Origin: Natronococcus pandeyae | GTDB lineage: Archaea > Halobacteriota > Halobacteria > Halobacteriales > Natrialbaceae | NCBI RefSeq assembly: GCF_008122205.1 | Contig: NZ_PHNJ01000001.1 | Span: 434,001-498,000, forward strand | DNA: 64,000 nt | Reading direction: 5' to 3' | Part shown: one piece after another, positions 26,142-34,512 of the stretch | Numbering within the stretch: position 1 is the stretch's first letter | Layout: every line of letters starts with the position of its first letter | The notes under the pieces: model-generated | Seen by the model: the letters and a program-made list of their open reading frames with translations, nothing else | What the model was told of the DNA's origin: nothing | The model's database searches: none | Made by a program: the position numbers and the translations under genes

Positions 26142-26870
26142 ATGGAGTGTCGCCACTGCGCTTCGCCGCTTAAGAAACCCGGCGACTTCTGTCTGGTCTG
26201 CCGGGAAGAGAACACGGAGGCGATCGTTCTCGATGCGGCCCGCGACCGGGCGACACTGACGATGCTGGCGAGCGACGACGTCGACGACCCCATTATCGGC
26301 GAGACGACGATCACCACGACCCCCGAGGACGGCGAGAACGAGGTCGTCGAACTGCGGAACTTCGCGGGCCTACTCGGCGACGAGATCCGCCGAAAGCGTC
26401 CGGAAGAAGTCTACGCCAGCGGCGAGCGCGCGGTGATCCGCGCGGTCAGGACCGACGTCCACTACCCCTTTTACCGCGTCGACGGCGAGGATCCCGTCGA
26501 GGCGGTGCTCGAGCGGCGCGGCAATCGAGCGCTCGAGGTGGTCGAGACGCCGCCGGCCGAGAAGATCGGCGGCAGCCACACGACGCTCATCGGCGGCCGA
26601 ACCGGGATGCGCGCGATCCACACCGTCGCCGACCACCCCCACGTCAAGAAAGTCATCCCCGGCCCGATCGACGCGGGTGGGAAGGGTTCGCAGTCCGGAC
26701 TCCGCGCGAAGGTGACCCGAGCAGACGACGGCGGCAACGTCCGAATGCTCATCCGGGACGGCTCGAGCGTCCAGGAGAATCGGGTCGTCACCACGGCGCC
26801 GAACCGAGAACTGGGTGAGCGGATCCGCGACGATCTCAACGACGTGCTCGCCAACTCCGAGTTCCAGTAG
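26142..26870 (+). CDS. DUF2103 putative metal-binding protein
   Basis: 242 residues. The N-terminus has a zinc knuckle, CRHC (3-6) with CLVC (17-20), followed by a mixed alpha/beta body. The run GGSHTTLIGGRTGMRAIHTV and HPHVKKVIPGPI is the core of the DUF2103 family, annotated as predicted metal-binding. The TATA-like GTTTTACA at 26112-26119 fits a leaderless start at 26142. Function is unknown. It converges on the large repeat protein. Confidence 0.85.
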   Translation: MECRHCASPLKKPGDFCLVCREENTEAIVLDAARDRATLTMLASDDVDDPIIGETTITTTPEDGENEVVELRNFAGLLGDEIRRKRPEEVYASGERAVIRAVRTDVHYPFYRVDGEDPVEAVLERRGNRALEVVETPPAEKIGGSHTTLIGGRTGMRAIHTVADHPHVKKVIPGPIDAGGKGSQSGLRAKVTRADDGGNVRMLIRDGSSVQENRVVTTAPNRELGERIRDDLNDVLANSEFQ

Positions 26871-26907
26871 GGGTGGCCCCCTCGCGAAGTCGGATGGCCG
26901 GAAGAAG

Positions 26908-29900
26908 CTACTCTTCCGAAGACTCCTCAGGGAATTCTGCCGGCGGTTGATCGTCCGGTTGCTGTTCGGCTGCATCCTCCGGCGACTCCTCCGGTTGGTC
27001 GTCGGTCGGTTCGTCTGGAGCGTCTTCTGCGGGATCTTCCGGCGGGTCTTCGTCCGGCCCCTCTTCGGGTGTCTCGTCCGGTGGATCTTCGTCTGGACCG
27101 TCCTCGGGTGGGTCGGCTGGAGGATCCTCGTCCGGTTCTTCGGGCGTTTCGTCCGGCTCTTCCTCGTCGAGAGGCTCGTCGGCGGGTTCCTCCGGTTCGG
27201 GATCGGTCACGGTGACCTGAACCGACGCGGCGTCGTCGTCGGTGCTCACGGTGACGGTTCGTTCACCGACGTCTTCCTGCGTCGGTTGATACGTCAGCGT
27301 GACCGGTTCGGAGTCGTCCGGAGCGAGCGAAACGGATCGGCTGTCGACGTCTTGTTGCTGATCCGTATCCAGCTGAACGATCGTCTCACCGGACTCGTCG
27401 CCGACGTTCGTGAGTTCGGCGGTCACCTCGAGCACCTCCCCGACCGAAACCGAGTCGGGCGCGTCCAGGATCGTCACCGCAAACGTCGCCGGCTCGAGAG
27501 TGGGGTACTCGCTGGCGGGCTCCGTTTCGGCACGGAGCGTCTCGTCGTAGAGGTAGTGCTCGAGGTCGACCTCCCAGACGAGGCGCTCGTCGTCGGTCTC
27601 GGGCATCCACTCGACGGTGAACATGTGCGCTCCGGGCTCGAGTGCAGGCGGCTCGTCCGGCGTCGTTCCCTCGACGAACTCGCCGCCGATCAACTCGAGG
27701 GCGTTCGGATTCTCGTAGCCGAACACGACCTCGTAGCTGTCGGCGGTGACGGGTGCGACGTCCTCGAGGAAGATCGTCGGACGGTCGGGACGGCGCTCGT
27801 CCACGCAGTCGAGGGGATTGCTTTCGCGGACTTCGTCCGGCTCGAACCAGTTGACGATGACCGAGCCGATGGTCGATCCGAACCCCGCCGTCGCCAGTTC
27901 GACGAGGACCTCGTCGTCGGTTCGATCGGCGATCCGAGTCTCCTCGGCGATCCGTAAGCGGATCGTCCCGGAGAACGGCGCGTCGATCTCGTCGCCGACC
28001 GTGATCCCCGAATGCGCGTTTCCGACGCCGGCCGAATCGACGAAGAGCGTTTCGACGGTCAGGTCGTCACCGTCCTCGAACCTGCCGGCGACCTCGGCTC
28101 GCGTGCAGTCGACGAATTCGATCTCGAGTTCCTCCTCGGTCGTTCCGCGGACGAGGACCGTGCGTTCGTCCGAGGCGACGGCGCTCTCGACGCGCACCGG
28201 GAACTCCTGGTCGTTCTCGACGGTCGCCGTCTCGAAGCTCAGCTCGACCGTTTCGGTCTCTCCGGGGTCGACCCGTACGGACGCGGTGTCCACGACCGTC
28301 GGATCGTGGCCGACGACGAACTCGAGATCCTTCGTGATCGCGGCCTCCCCGTCGTTCTCGACGTCGACGATCACCTCGAGGACCTCGCCGGCGTCGACGG
28401 GGTCGTTGCTCTCCGTGATCGCCACGGTCACGTCGGCGTCGTCCGTTCCGATCACCTCGACGTCGCGGACGGCTGCGTCGTCGTCACCCTCGACTCGAAC
28501 GGGGAACTCCTGGGTTCGCCGGACGAGCGCCGTTTCGAACTCCAGGCTGACCGTCTCGGTGTCCCCGCCGTCGACCGTCACGGACCGGGCGTCGACGAGC
28601 TGTGGATCGTGGCCGACGACGAGTTCGATCTCCTGTGTCGTTTCCGAATCCGCGGTGTTCTCGAGTTCCGCGGTGACCTCGAGGAGATCACCCGCAGCGA
28701 CCGGATCGTTCGTTTCCAGAACGCTCACGAGCAAGGGCGGCTCGTCGACGTAGACGAAGACCGGAACTTCGTCCGCGTCGCCCTCGAGTTCGACCCGTAC
28801 CGGGAACTCCTGGTCCGTCTCGACGAGCGCCGTCTCGTACCCCATCGTGACCGTCTCGGTGTCGCCGGCGTCGACCGAGACGACCGTCGTCTCGACCACG
28901 TCCGGATCGTGACCGACGACGAGTTGGGCCTCGCGCTGAAGTCCCGAGTCGTGGCCGTTCTCGAATTCGGCGGTGACCTCGAGGAACTCCCCCGTCTGGA
29001 CCGGCGCATTGGTCTCGGTGATCGTTACGTCCAACGCGACGTCCTCGGTTCCGATCACCTCGACCGTCCGTTCGTCGGCGTCGTCGTCGGTTTTGACCCG
29101 CGCGGGGAACGTCTGGGTTCGGCGAACCATGGCGGTTTCGAACTCCAGGTCGACCGTCTCGGTGTCGCCGGCGTCGACCGTCACCGACTGGCTGTCGACC
29201 AGTTCCGGGTCGTGACCGACGATCAGGTCCACCTCTCCCGATCGCTCGGCGTCGGCCGCGTTCTCGACGTCGGCTGTCACCTCGAGGAGCTCGCCGGCGT
29301 CGACGGGATCGTTCGTCTCGGTGATCGTCACCTCGAGCGCGGGATCGGGTTCGTCGCGGACCTCGTCGATTACCCACGGACCCTCGGACGCGACGGTTCC
29401 GTGCTCGCCGATCACCCAGACGACGATCGGACAGCCGTGACAGTATCTCTCGAGTTCGATCGCCGCCGTGTCTTCGGTTCCCCCGACGTCGGTCGTCTCC
29501 AGCACGACGTCAGCGTGGCCGAGCCACCAGACGACGCGCTCGAGCCCGCCGCCGGGATGGCTCACGTCCAGTTCGAGTTCGGTCGGTTCGCCGCGAACCA
29601 CCTCGAGCGACTCGTCGGCCGGCCGCTGTTCGTCGATGGATGGGGCCGGGGTTCCGGCCTCCGTCACCTCGACCGTCCACGTCGCCCGGGACGTCTCGTC
29701 GTCGCCGTCGATGGCTGCGGTGACCTCGCGGGTCCCCGGGGATTCGAACGTCTCTCGCCAGTAGTCGGCACCTCGGTGACCGTAGTACGCGCTGTACCAG
29801 GGGCCCATCGACCACCCGACGTACTCGCCGTCGACGAACCACTGCGTCCGGCCGCCGTACTCGCCGAGCGCGTCGGATTCAACCTCGAAGAGAACCGTCG

Positions 29901-30369
29901 TCCCCGGCAGAACCGCAACCTCTCGGTCTGGCGTCGTCTGCGCCGGATCGAGACCGTCGACGGCGAGCACGTCGACCGCCCGCTCGTCCGCATCGTCCTC
30001 GGTCTCGACCCGTACCGTTATCCGGTCGTCCGCTTCGACCGGATACGTCCGGTAGCCGCCGAATTCGACCGTCTCGGTGTCGCCGGCGTCGACCGACGTT
30101 CTGCGAACCGTGTGTCGATCGCCCTCGACGAAACTCTCGACCGTCGGTCTCGCCGACGTCGTGCCGGTGTTCTCGAGTTCGACGGTCCCCTCGAGCAGCG
30201 TGCCGCCTTCGACCGGCGCGTTCGTCTCGAGGATCCGAACCTCGACGCTCCCGTCGTTTTCTCGGGCGTCTCGCACTCGGTTCGCGGCCCCCCGTTTGAT
30301 CGCTTCCACACCACCCGTAAGCGTCGCCGCCAGACTCCCCCCGGCGGCGAGATACCTCCGTCGCCGCAT
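26908..30369 (-). CDS. Large secreted protein of repeated CARDB-like domains
   Basis: 1153 residues from the ATG at 30369; an in-frame upstream ATG at 30390 is less likely because a TATA-like box (near 30398) predicts transcription from about 30371. RRRR and a hydrophobic stretch suggest Tat export. It contains six domains of about 98 residues that begin like VTITETNDPVDAGELLEVTA and carry a VxxDAGDTETV turn; four in the middle (about 350-745) are nearly alike, the first (about 40-140) and last diverged. A different domain with a CHGC pair lies at about 150-345. The last 110 residues are a Pro/Asp/Glu repeat tail. No C-terminal anchor is seen. CARDB folds often serve adhesion or surface binding. 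Confidence 0.85.
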   Translation of the reverse strand: MRRRRYLAAGGSLAATLTGGVEAIKRGAANRVRDARENDGSVEVRILETNAPVEGGTLLEGTVELENTGTTSARPTVESFVEGDRHTVRRTSVDAGDTETVEFGGYRTYPVEADDRITVRVETEDDADERAVDVLAVDGLDPAQTTPDREVAVLPGTTVLFEVESDALGEYGGRTQWFVDGEYVGWSMGPWYSAYYGHRGADYWRETFESPGTREVTAAIDGDDETSRATWTVEVTEAGTPAPSIDEQRPADESLEVVRGEPTELELDVSHPGGGLERVVWWLGHADVVLETTDVGGTEDTAAIELERYCHGCPIVVWVIGEHGTVASEGPWVIDEVRDEPDPALEVTITETNDPVDAGELLEVTADVENAADAERSGEVDLIVGHDPELVDSQSVTVDAGDTETVDLEFETAMVRRTQTFPARVKTDDDADERTVEVIGTEDVALDVTITETNAPVQTGEFLEVTAEFENGHDSGLQREAQLVVGHDPDVVETTVVSVDAGDTETVTMGYETALVETDQEFPVRVELEGDADEVPVFVYVDEPPLLVSVLETNDPVAAGDLLEVTAELENTADSETTQEIELVVGHDPQLVDARSVTVDGGDTETVSLEFETALVRRTQEFPVRVEGDDDAAVRDVEVIGTDDADVTVAITESNDPVDAGEVLEVIVDVENDGEAAITKDLEFVVGHDPTVVDTASVRVDPGETETVELSFETATVENDQEFPVRVESAVASDERTVLVRGTTEEELEIEFVDCTRAEVAGRFEDGDDLTVETLFVDSAGVGNAHSGITVGDEIDAPFSGTIRLRIAEETRIADRTDDEVLVELATAGFGSTIGSVIVNWFEPDEVRESNPLDCVDERRPDRPTIFLEDVAPVTADSYEVVFGYENPNALELIGGEFVEGTTPDEPPALEPGAHMFTVEWMPETDDERLVWEVDLEHYLYDETLRAETEPASEYPTLEPATFAVTILDAPDSVSVGEVLEVTAELTNVGDESGETIVQLDTDQQQDVDSRSVSLAPDDSEPVTLTYQPTQEDVGERTVTVSTDDDAASVQVTVTDPEPEEPADEPLDEEEPDETPEEPDEDPPADPPEDGPDEDPPDETPEEGPDEDPPEDPAEDAPDEPTDDQPEESPEDAAEQQPDDQPPAEFPEESSEE

Positions 30370-30390
30370 ACTCGTGCTCACGTCGGCCAA

Positions 30391-30657
30391 AACCGTAATA
30401 CGTTGTCACGGCTGGACGTGAGTGTCAGTACTTACTACTACGAAATAATGAAACGTATACTTCAGTATCTGTCCGGATCGAAATCCGCTCGTGCGGGTTG
30501 TAACGGACGGAATCGGACGGTCACCCGCCGATCACCCGCCGTTCGGCCGCGGAAGAAACGATCCATCGCGTAGATACTCTCACGAGTCGATGGAAGCGAC
30601 AGTCTCTGCTGGTTGTCAGCCCCTTATCCGACCGAGTGTAATTAGATATAATTAGCT
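30391..30657. promoter_or_regulatory. Divergent promoter region
   Basis: Spacer between the secreted repeat protein (leftward) and a small membrane protein (rightward). Leftward TATA-like box is near 30394-30402; the rightward box CCTTATCC is at 30622-30629. A 41-codon ATG frame at 30448-30573 is basic and not convincing. A short direct repeat TCACCCGCCG occurs twice near 30523-30543. Confidence 0.4.
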
Positions 30658-30870
30658 ATGCTCGAGCGCGCCGACGCGATCCTGGCTGCGATTCCGCTGC
30701 TCGCCGTAAGTGGACTCGCACTTCGATCACTGATCGCGGTGACTGGCGTCGGGACGGGGTTCCTCGCCGCACCGCTCACTGCGGTCGGCCCGCTCGCCGC
30801 ACTCGTCCTCGTCTTTCGCGAACTCCTCGTCGGTCCGGTCGCCAAACAGTCGGAAGAGGAGCCGCCGTGA
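30658..30870 (+). CDS. Small membrane protein (70 aa)
   Basis: 70 residues. The sequence is almost wholly two membrane helices (about 7-30 and 36-54) with an acidic tail KQSEEEPP. A TATA-like box at 30622-30629 gives a leaderless transcript at this ATG. It lies 42 bases upstream of the L37Ae gene, which has its own TATA box. No family is recognised. Confidence 0.65.
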   Translation: MLERADAILAAIPLLAVSGLALRSLIAVTGVGTGFLAAPLTAVGPLAALVLVFRELLVGPVAKQSEEEPP

Positions 30871-30877
30871 CTCAACA

Positions 30878-30912
30878 GGTTTAAGAATCAGGTGGCGATA
30901 GATAGCGATACT
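30878..30912 (+). promoter_or_regulatory. Promoter of the rpl37ae-rpo12-pcc1 cluster
   Basis: TATA-like TTTAAGA at 30880-30886, about 27-30 bases before the L37Ae ATG, predicting a nearly leaderless transcript that reads through Rpo12 and Pcc1. Confidence 0.5.
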
Positions 30913-31170
30913 ATGGCCAATCAAGGAATCGGCAGTGCGGGCCGTTTTGGCGCACGCTACGGTCGCGTCGCTCGACGCCGCGTCAGTGAGATCGAAGACG
31001 ACATGGAGAACGCCGAGGTCGACGGTGACGACGTCACCCGCATCGGCACCGGCATCTGGAAGAACGAGGAGACCGGGGAGGTCTTCACCGGCGGTGCCTA
31101 CCGCCCGGAGACCCCCGCCGGCCGAACCGTCCAGCGCTCGATCCGCGCCGCGCTGTCCGAAGACGAATAA
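30913..31170 (+). CDS. rpl37ae: 50S ribosomal protein L37Ae (eL43) lacking zinc ligands
   Basis: 85 residues from the ATG at 30913. The N-terminus [20 protein letters not shown] and the C-terminus [20 protein letters not shown] are clearly L37Ae. In most relatives, including Haloarcula, the centre is a zinc ribbon with two C-x2-C pairs. Here all four Cys positions are replaced (the region reads [20 protein letters not shown]), so the protein cannot bind zinc in the usual way. Order L37Ae-Rpo12-Pcc1 is the standard archaeal cluster. Confidence 0.93.
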   Translation: MANQGIGSAGRFGARYGRVARRRVSEIEDDMENAEVDGDDVTRIGTGIWKNEETGEVFTGGAYRPETPAGRTVQRSIRAALSEDE

Positions 31171-31193
31171 CGACGTCTCTCACTCTCTCACGC

Positions 31194-31328
31194 ATGAGCT
31201 ACAAGTGCTCCCGCTGTAAACGCGACGTCCAGATCGACGAGTACGGCGGTGTCCGCTGTCCCTACTGCGGTCATCGCGTGCTCCTGAAAGAACGCAGCCG
31301 CGACGTCAAGGAAGTCGACGCCAACTAA
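31194..31328 (+). CDS. rpo12: RNA polymerase subunit P (Rpo12)
   Basis: 44 residues, missed by length-limited gene finders. It carries the zinc ribbon CSRC (5-8) and CPYCG (23-27) followed by [15 protein letters not shown], the RpoP/Rpb12 signature. It is a structural subunit of RNA polymerase at the Rpo3/Rpo10 assembly platform. It lies 23 bases after L37Ae and four bases before Pcc1, so the three are cotranscribed. Confidence 0.95.
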   Translation: MSYKCSRCKRDVQIDEYGGVRCPYCGHRVLLKERSRDVKEVDAN

Positions 31329-31332
31329 CGCC

Positions 31333-31596
31333 GTGGATTCTCACGACGCGACGCTCGAGTTCGAGTACGAGACGCCGTCTCGCGCCCGAATCGTGGCCGA
31401 GAGCGTCGCCCGTGAGATCGGCGAAATCGACGACGAGCGCTCGCGAACGACTATCACTCGCGACGGTTCGGTCGTCTTCCTCGAGATCACCGCGGCCGAC
31501 GTGGTCGCGCTTCGCGCGGCGTTGAACACCTGGTTCTCGCTGATCGACGTCGCCGAACGAACGGCCAACGTCGGCGACGCGGTCGTCAGAACGTGA
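31333..31596 (+). CDS. pcc1: KEOPS complex subunit Pcc1
   Basis: 87 residues from a GTG at 31333. It matches the Pcc1 family: a beta-alpha-beta fold with FEYETPSRARIVAESVA at the N-terminus and a C-terminal helix ALRAALNTWFSLIDVAERT. Pcc1 is the dimerising subunit of the KEOPS complex that makes t6A37 on tRNA with Kae1, Bud32 and Cgi121. The GTG is preferred because no ATG occurs before the conserved first strand. In many archaea prefoldin beta follows directly; here two other genes intervene. Confidence 0.92.
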   Translation: MDSHDATLEFEYETPSRARIVAESVAREIGEIDDERSRTTITRDGSVVFLEITAADVVALRAALNTWFSLIDVAERTANVGDAVVRT

Positions 31597-31702
31597 CGTC
31601 CTGACGGACCAGCGGACGTACTCCGGCGACAGCGATCGAGCGGCCGGAAACGTAGCAGTCGTCGGCCGGTCCTTTTTCCCTGCGGTCGCCGACTGTGAAA
31701 CT

Positions 31703-32191
31703 ATGACGACTGACGCCGGAACGCGACGCCGTCGACGGCTCCTGCTCGCCGGCGGCACGGTCGGGTTCGGGTTCGGGGCCATCATCGACGTCGTAATCTT
31801 TCATCTCACGCTCCAGACCCATCACCTGCTGTCGGGGATCTACGATCCGTACAGTCTCGACGGACTGCGGACGAACGTCATGTTCGACGGGCTCTTTCTG
31901 CTGCTCATGCTCGGCGTCATGGGAATCGGTCTCGGCCTGACCTGGCGGCTCGTCAACGGGACCGACGTCCGGTTCTCGACGCGGTATCTCGTCGGTGCGA
32001 TCGTCGTCGGTGCGGGCGTGTTCAACGTCTTCGACGGCACGGTCAGCCACTACGTGCTCGATCTCCACAACGTCGTCCACGGCACCGAAGCCTGGAACCC
32101 TCACTGGCTCGTCGTGAGCATCGTCATGCTCGCGGTCGGACTGCTCTTGCTTCGCAGCGCCGACGGAGCCACCGTTTCCGGGGCGAACTAA
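31703..32191 (+). CDS. DUF2243 membrane protein
   Basis: 162 residues with four membrane helices (about 14-32, 58-80, 92-112, 132-152). The first helix with GFGAIIDVVIFHLTLQTHH and the later FDGTVSHYVLDLHNVVHG match the DUF2243 family. Conserved His and Asp residues at membrane edges could bind metal or haem, but no function is established. It is 106 bases after Pcc1 and converges on the His-rich lipoprotein gene. Confidence 0.82.
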   Translation: MTTDAGTRRRRRLLLAGGTVGFGFGAIIDVVIFHLTLQTHHLLSGIYDPYSLDGLRTNVMFDGLFLLLMLGVMGIGLGLTWRLVNGTDVRFSTRYLVGAIVVGAGVFNVFDGTVSHYVLDLHNVVHGTEAWNPHWLVVSIVMLAVGLLLLRSADGATVSGAN

Positions 32192-32224
32192 CGACGAGAC
32201 TACTCGAGAACGACGTCGGTTCTC

Positions 32225-33382
32225 CTACTCCAGGTCGACGCCGACCGTCGCCGGCTCGACGTCGAGAAACGCCGTCTCGTATCCCTCGTGGCGTGACACC
32301 TGGGGTGGTGCGTCGACGGTGACGGCGAGTTCGTCGGCTCGCTCGAGGACGCCTCTCTCGACGGCGGTTCCGTAGTGGTGGCCCAGGGTGGCGTCGAGCC
32401 GCTCCCGGAGCGCCACGCTTCGTTCTGTGGTCCCGTTCCGTACGAGGGCGACCGAGAGCGACGTGAACGGGATCGGATACCGGTTGTAACGCGTCCGCGG
32501 GAGCACCGCGAGGACGCCGTCGTGTTCCGATTCGGCGTCGAGCACCGCCAGCGAGAACTCGAGGTCGCCGCTGGTCGCGGTTCCGAGCCACGACTCGGCG
32601 CGTTCTTCGAGTCGATCGCGGTGCTCGTAGTGCTCGTTGTCGGCCGATCCACGGGGGTGCTCGTCACCATGATCGTGACTGTCGCCGTGATCGCCACGCT
32701 CGCCGTCACCGTTGCCGTCGTTGTCGTGGTCGTACTCGCCGCCACCCATCGGCTCGACCGCGCCTGGGTCGCCGCGTCCCTCGTCCTTGTCGATCAGTCG
32801 GCGGCCGAGCCCCTCGATCTCGTCCGCGGCGTGCTCGAACTCGAGGTCGACGGTCGTCGCGCTCTCGAGGTGGTCGTCGAGTCCGTCGGCGACGGCCGCG
32901 CTCGTCGGCTCGAGACGCACCGTCGCGACGTATCGCCCGTCGCCGTCGAGCGGAACGTTGTCGCCGTAATGAAACCCCATCCGCTGGGAGAGCATCGGCC
33001 AGAGCGTGCGCTCATCGACTGGCGTACCCCGGCGCCGGATCGTCGTCGTGACCGACGTCGGGACGACGGTTCCGGTTTCGGCGTCGTGGACGCTGGCCAT
33101 CAGGTGAACCGCGTGGTGGTCCCGGACGTCCGCACGGGCCCGTTCGGTGCCGGTCACCGTCCAGAACGAGTGCGGGCGGGTCGCTGCGAGCGAAACCGTC
33201 CGCCCGTCGGCGGTCGTGGTTCCGTACGCCGTCATCCCGTCGACCTTCGGCGGCACGTAGACGCCGTCGGGTGGATCGACGACGAGTTCTCGCCAGGCAT
33301 CCTCCCGCTCGAGCGTCTCGAGACAGCCGGCCGACAGCGAGAGCACGAGTCCGCCGGCGGCGAGCGCGTCGCGGCGTCGCAT
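32225..33382 (-). CDS. P19/Tp34-like (iron-transport family) His-rich Tat lipoprotein
   Basis: 385 residues from the ATG at 33382; an ATG at 33388 is also possible. A TATA-like box centred near 33409 favours 33382. MRRRDALAAGG and the lipobox SAGC give a Tat lipoprotein. The mature N-terminal half (about 35-200) looks like the periplasmic Fe2+-binding P19/Tp34 fold, with VYVPPKVDGMTAYGTT and the segment LWPMLSQRMGFHYGDN. A His/Asp-rich linker (about 230-262, DHDNDGNGDGERGDHGDSHD) then precedes a second beta domain. Likely an extracellular metal-binding protein; whether iron, copper or zinc is inference. Confidence 0.75.
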   Translation of the reverse strand: MRRRDALAAGGLVLSLSAGCLETLEREDAWRELVVDPPDGVYVPPKVDGMTAYGTTTADGRTVSLAATRPHSFWTVTGTERARADVRDHHAVHLMASVHDAETGTVVPTSVTTTIRRRGTPVDERTLWPMLSQRMGFHYGDNVPLDGDGRYVATVRLEPTSAAVADGLDDHLESATTVDLEFEHAADEIEGLGRRLIDKDEGRGDPGAVEPMGGGEYDHDNDGNGDGERGDHGDSHDHGDEHPRGSADNEHYEHRDRLEERAESWLGTATSGDLEFSLAVLDAESEHDGVLAVLPRTRYNRYPIPFTSLSVALVRNGTTERSVALRERLDATLGHHYGTAVERGVLERADELAVTVDAPPQVSRHEGYETAFLDVEPATVGVDLE

Positions 33383-33528
33383 CACCATAGCCACACCGGC
33401 GATCCGTATAGGCGTGCAGGCTGCACGCCCAACCCGTGGAAACGGACGATGAGGGCGGGCTGATCCGCCCGGTTTCGTCGCGAGTGACAAAGCTTGGCTT
33501 TATCAGTCCGGAGGGCTACGGTCGAAGT

Positions 33529-33924
33529 ATGCAAGGAAATCTGCCGCCGGAAGCGCAGGAGAAAATCGAACAGCTTCAGGGTCTGCAGGAGACCGCACAG
33601 GAAGTCGCCGTCCAGAAGCAGCAGGCGGAGACCAACCTGAACGAAGCCGAGAGCGCGCTCGACGAACTCGAGAACGTCGACGAGGAGACCACGATGTACC
33701 GGAACGTCGGCGAACTCTTCGTCGAGACCGACTACGAGACGGCCCAGGACGACCTCGAAGACAAGGTCGACTCCCTCGAGATCCGCCTCGAGACCCTCGA
33801 GAAGCAAGAAGAGCGTGTCCAGGATCAGTTCGAGGACCTCCAGGAGGACCTCGAAGAGCTGATGGGTGGCGGCATGGGCGGCGGCCCAGCAGGCCCAGGC
33901 GGTCCGGGCGCAGGCGGCGCGTAA
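33529..33924 (+). CDS. pfdB: Prefoldin subunit beta
   Basis: 131 residues from the ATG at 33529 ([20 protein letters not shown]). It has the two long coiled-coil helices of prefoldin beta joined by the short hairpin with [13 protein letters not shown], and a Gly/Pro-rich tail. Prefoldin captures unfolded proteins for the thermosome. The upstream longer frame from 33436 lacks family character. The TAA stop abuts the ATG of the DUF3194 gene, so the two are an operon. Confidence 0.95.
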   Translation: MQGNLPPEAQEKIEQLQGLQETAQEVAVQKQQAETNLNEAESALDELENVDEETTMYRNVGELFVETDYETAQDDLEDKVDSLEIRLETLEKQEERVQDQFEDLQEDLEELMGGGMGGGPAGPGGPGAGGA

Positions 33925-34173
33925 ATGACAGGCGATGAGCCGACGGACGAGGAGATCGTCCAGACGGCCTCCGACGCCGCGGAGGGGCTCATCTTCTCCC
34001 GGTACAAGCAATCCAACGTTCGCGACTACGACGTTACGGTGACCTTCGAGGAGGGCGTCCTCGAGGTCGACGTCTACCTGAACGCTCCCGAGGACGAGGC
34101 CGACCCGGAACAGGTCGCCGACGACGCCGCACTCGCCGCGCGCGAGGCCGTCGACGAACTGTTCGGGGAGTAA
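33925..34173 (+). CDS. DUF3194 protein
   Basis: 82 residues starting on the base after the prefoldin stop. It matches the DUF3194 family, conserved in archaea next to prefoldin beta: EEIVQTASDAAEGLIFSRY then a VTVTFEEGVLEVDVYL beta pair and a C-terminal helix. It is acidic and cytoplasmic. Function is unknown, but the tight coupling suggests a role with prefoldin or neighbouring translation genes. Confidence 0.85.
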   Translation: MTGDEPTDEEIVQTASDAAEGLIFSRYKQSNVRDYDVTVTFEEGVLEVDVYLNAPEDEADPEQVADDAALAAREAVDELFGE

Positions 34174-34512
34174 GGAGCGTTCGACCCGCTTTTCGTCGAC
34201 GACTCGAGTCGGTAGCGACGGCGTTCGTCCGAACTCACGCACCATGGCGCCGTGTAGCATACCTGCACAACAGATTAGTACCGCGTTCCGGAATACACGG
34301 TCACAGCCTATGGAGACCCTTTTCGTTCGGTGAGTCGGGCTCGCCCTCGCCGTCCAGCGGCGACGGTTCAGCCAGCGCCGACGCACTCCGCTTCGTCCTG
34401 CCTCGCCTCGTCCAGCCCCGCCACGTCCCGCCTCGTCCACGGTTCGGACGGGCCGCCACGGACTCGAGCCGAACCCGCGCACCGCACTCGAACAGCGACC
34501 ATCGAACACACC
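34174..34512. other. Spacer and possible long leader before hflX
   Basis: No gene seen in 339 bases. A TATA-like CCCTTTTCG near 34316-34324 would leave a leader of about 170 bases. The leader is rich in C and contains a direct repeat CGCCTCGTCCA at about 34403 and 34430. No fold of a known riboswitch is recognised. Confidence 0.35.

Noticed and set aside
28012-30573. 853-aa open frame on the plus strand
   Set aside because: It is the shadow of the repeat-built secreted protein on the minus strand and has Arg/Asp-rich composition typical of antisense frames.
30448-30573. 41-codon ATG frame between the secreted repeat protein and the small membrane protein
   Set aside because: Basic composition, no suitable promoter and no homology recognised.
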